Shown here piece after piece: positions 53,674 through 53,701 of a stretch of DNA of 53,701 nt. The stretch's first letter is position 1, and each line of letters starts with the position of its first letter. The notes under the pieces are model-generated. The model saw nothing but the letters and a program-made list of their open reading frames with translations, did not search any database and had not been told where the DNA came from. The DNA comes from Myrmaecium sp. VS I D KN 1 (lineage: Eukaryota; Ascomycota; Dothideomycetes; Valsariales; Valsariaceae). The DNA is taken from contig JADQAV010000050.1 of the NCBI GenBank assembly GCA_019775845.1, forward strand, positions 1 through 53,701, in the 5' to 3' direction. The translations under genes and the position numbers were made by a program.

Positions 53674-53701
53674 TAGGGTTAGGGTTAGGGTTAGGGTTAG
53701 G
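53674..53701 (+). repeat. Telomere repeat (TTAGGG)n
   Basis: TAGGG, three full TTAGGG units and TTAGG run to the last base of the window. G-rich strand orientation toward the window end is correct for a chromosome end on the right. The true array is presumably longer. Confidence 0.95.

Overview
This window is the end of a chromosome or contig from a filamentous ascomycete (Pezizomycotina, possibly Sordariomycetes). Evidence for this: the last 28 bases are TTAGGG telomere repeats read toward the end; introns are short (about 40-120 nt) with GTAAGT-like donors and CTGAC/CTAAC branch points; and the proteins include a Zn2Cys6 regulator, two methyltransferases of the family that includes LaeA, P450s of fungal type and an HRI1-family protein. 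I recognised no tRNA, rRNA, CRISPR array, transposon or virus-derived element.

Layout. (1) 1.5-17 kb holds conserved genes at low density: a mitochondrial D-lactate dehydrogenase (-), a Ser-rich fungal protein of unknown function (-), and an FG nucleoporin with a C-terminal Ran-binding domain, Nup2/Nup50 type (+). The last two are divergent and separated by about 5.2 kb without a recognisable gene. (2) 17.8-28.7 kb: an alpha/beta hydrolase (-), a decayed or unresolved gene piece (-), a DapA-like aldolase (-), a coiled-coil protein (-) and an intronless orphan of 772 residues (+). (3) 29.7-36 kb: a 3-hydroxyisobutyrate-dehydrogenase-like reductase (+), an NtaA/DszA-type flavin monooxygenase (-) and a urea-transporter-like sodium:solute symporter (+). 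(4) 36.6-53.6 kb, telomere-proximal: TAM methyltransferase (-), pisatin-demethylase-like P450 (-), ankyrin protein (-), second TAM methyltransferase (-), Zn2Cys6 regulator (-), HRI1 protein (-), MFS transporter (-), and a second P450 (+) that reads outward and stops 108 bp from the telomere repeat.

How the genes may work together. Block 4 has the tailoring, transport and regulator genes of a secondary-metabolite or detoxification cluster, but no PKS, NRPS, terpene synthase or other scaffold enzyme is visible. Block 3 and the aldolase look like accessory catabolism and nitrogen scavenging. The promoter shared by the MFS gene and the terminal P450 carries three GATAAG sites within 39 bp, the kind of site bound by AreA/NIT2 nitrogen regulators. 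The second methyltransferase has a CACGTG dyad upstream.

Exon models were built by hand from splice signals, reading frame and family motifs. All multi-exon models given with high confidence close in frame from ATG to stop. No database or transcript evidence was available.
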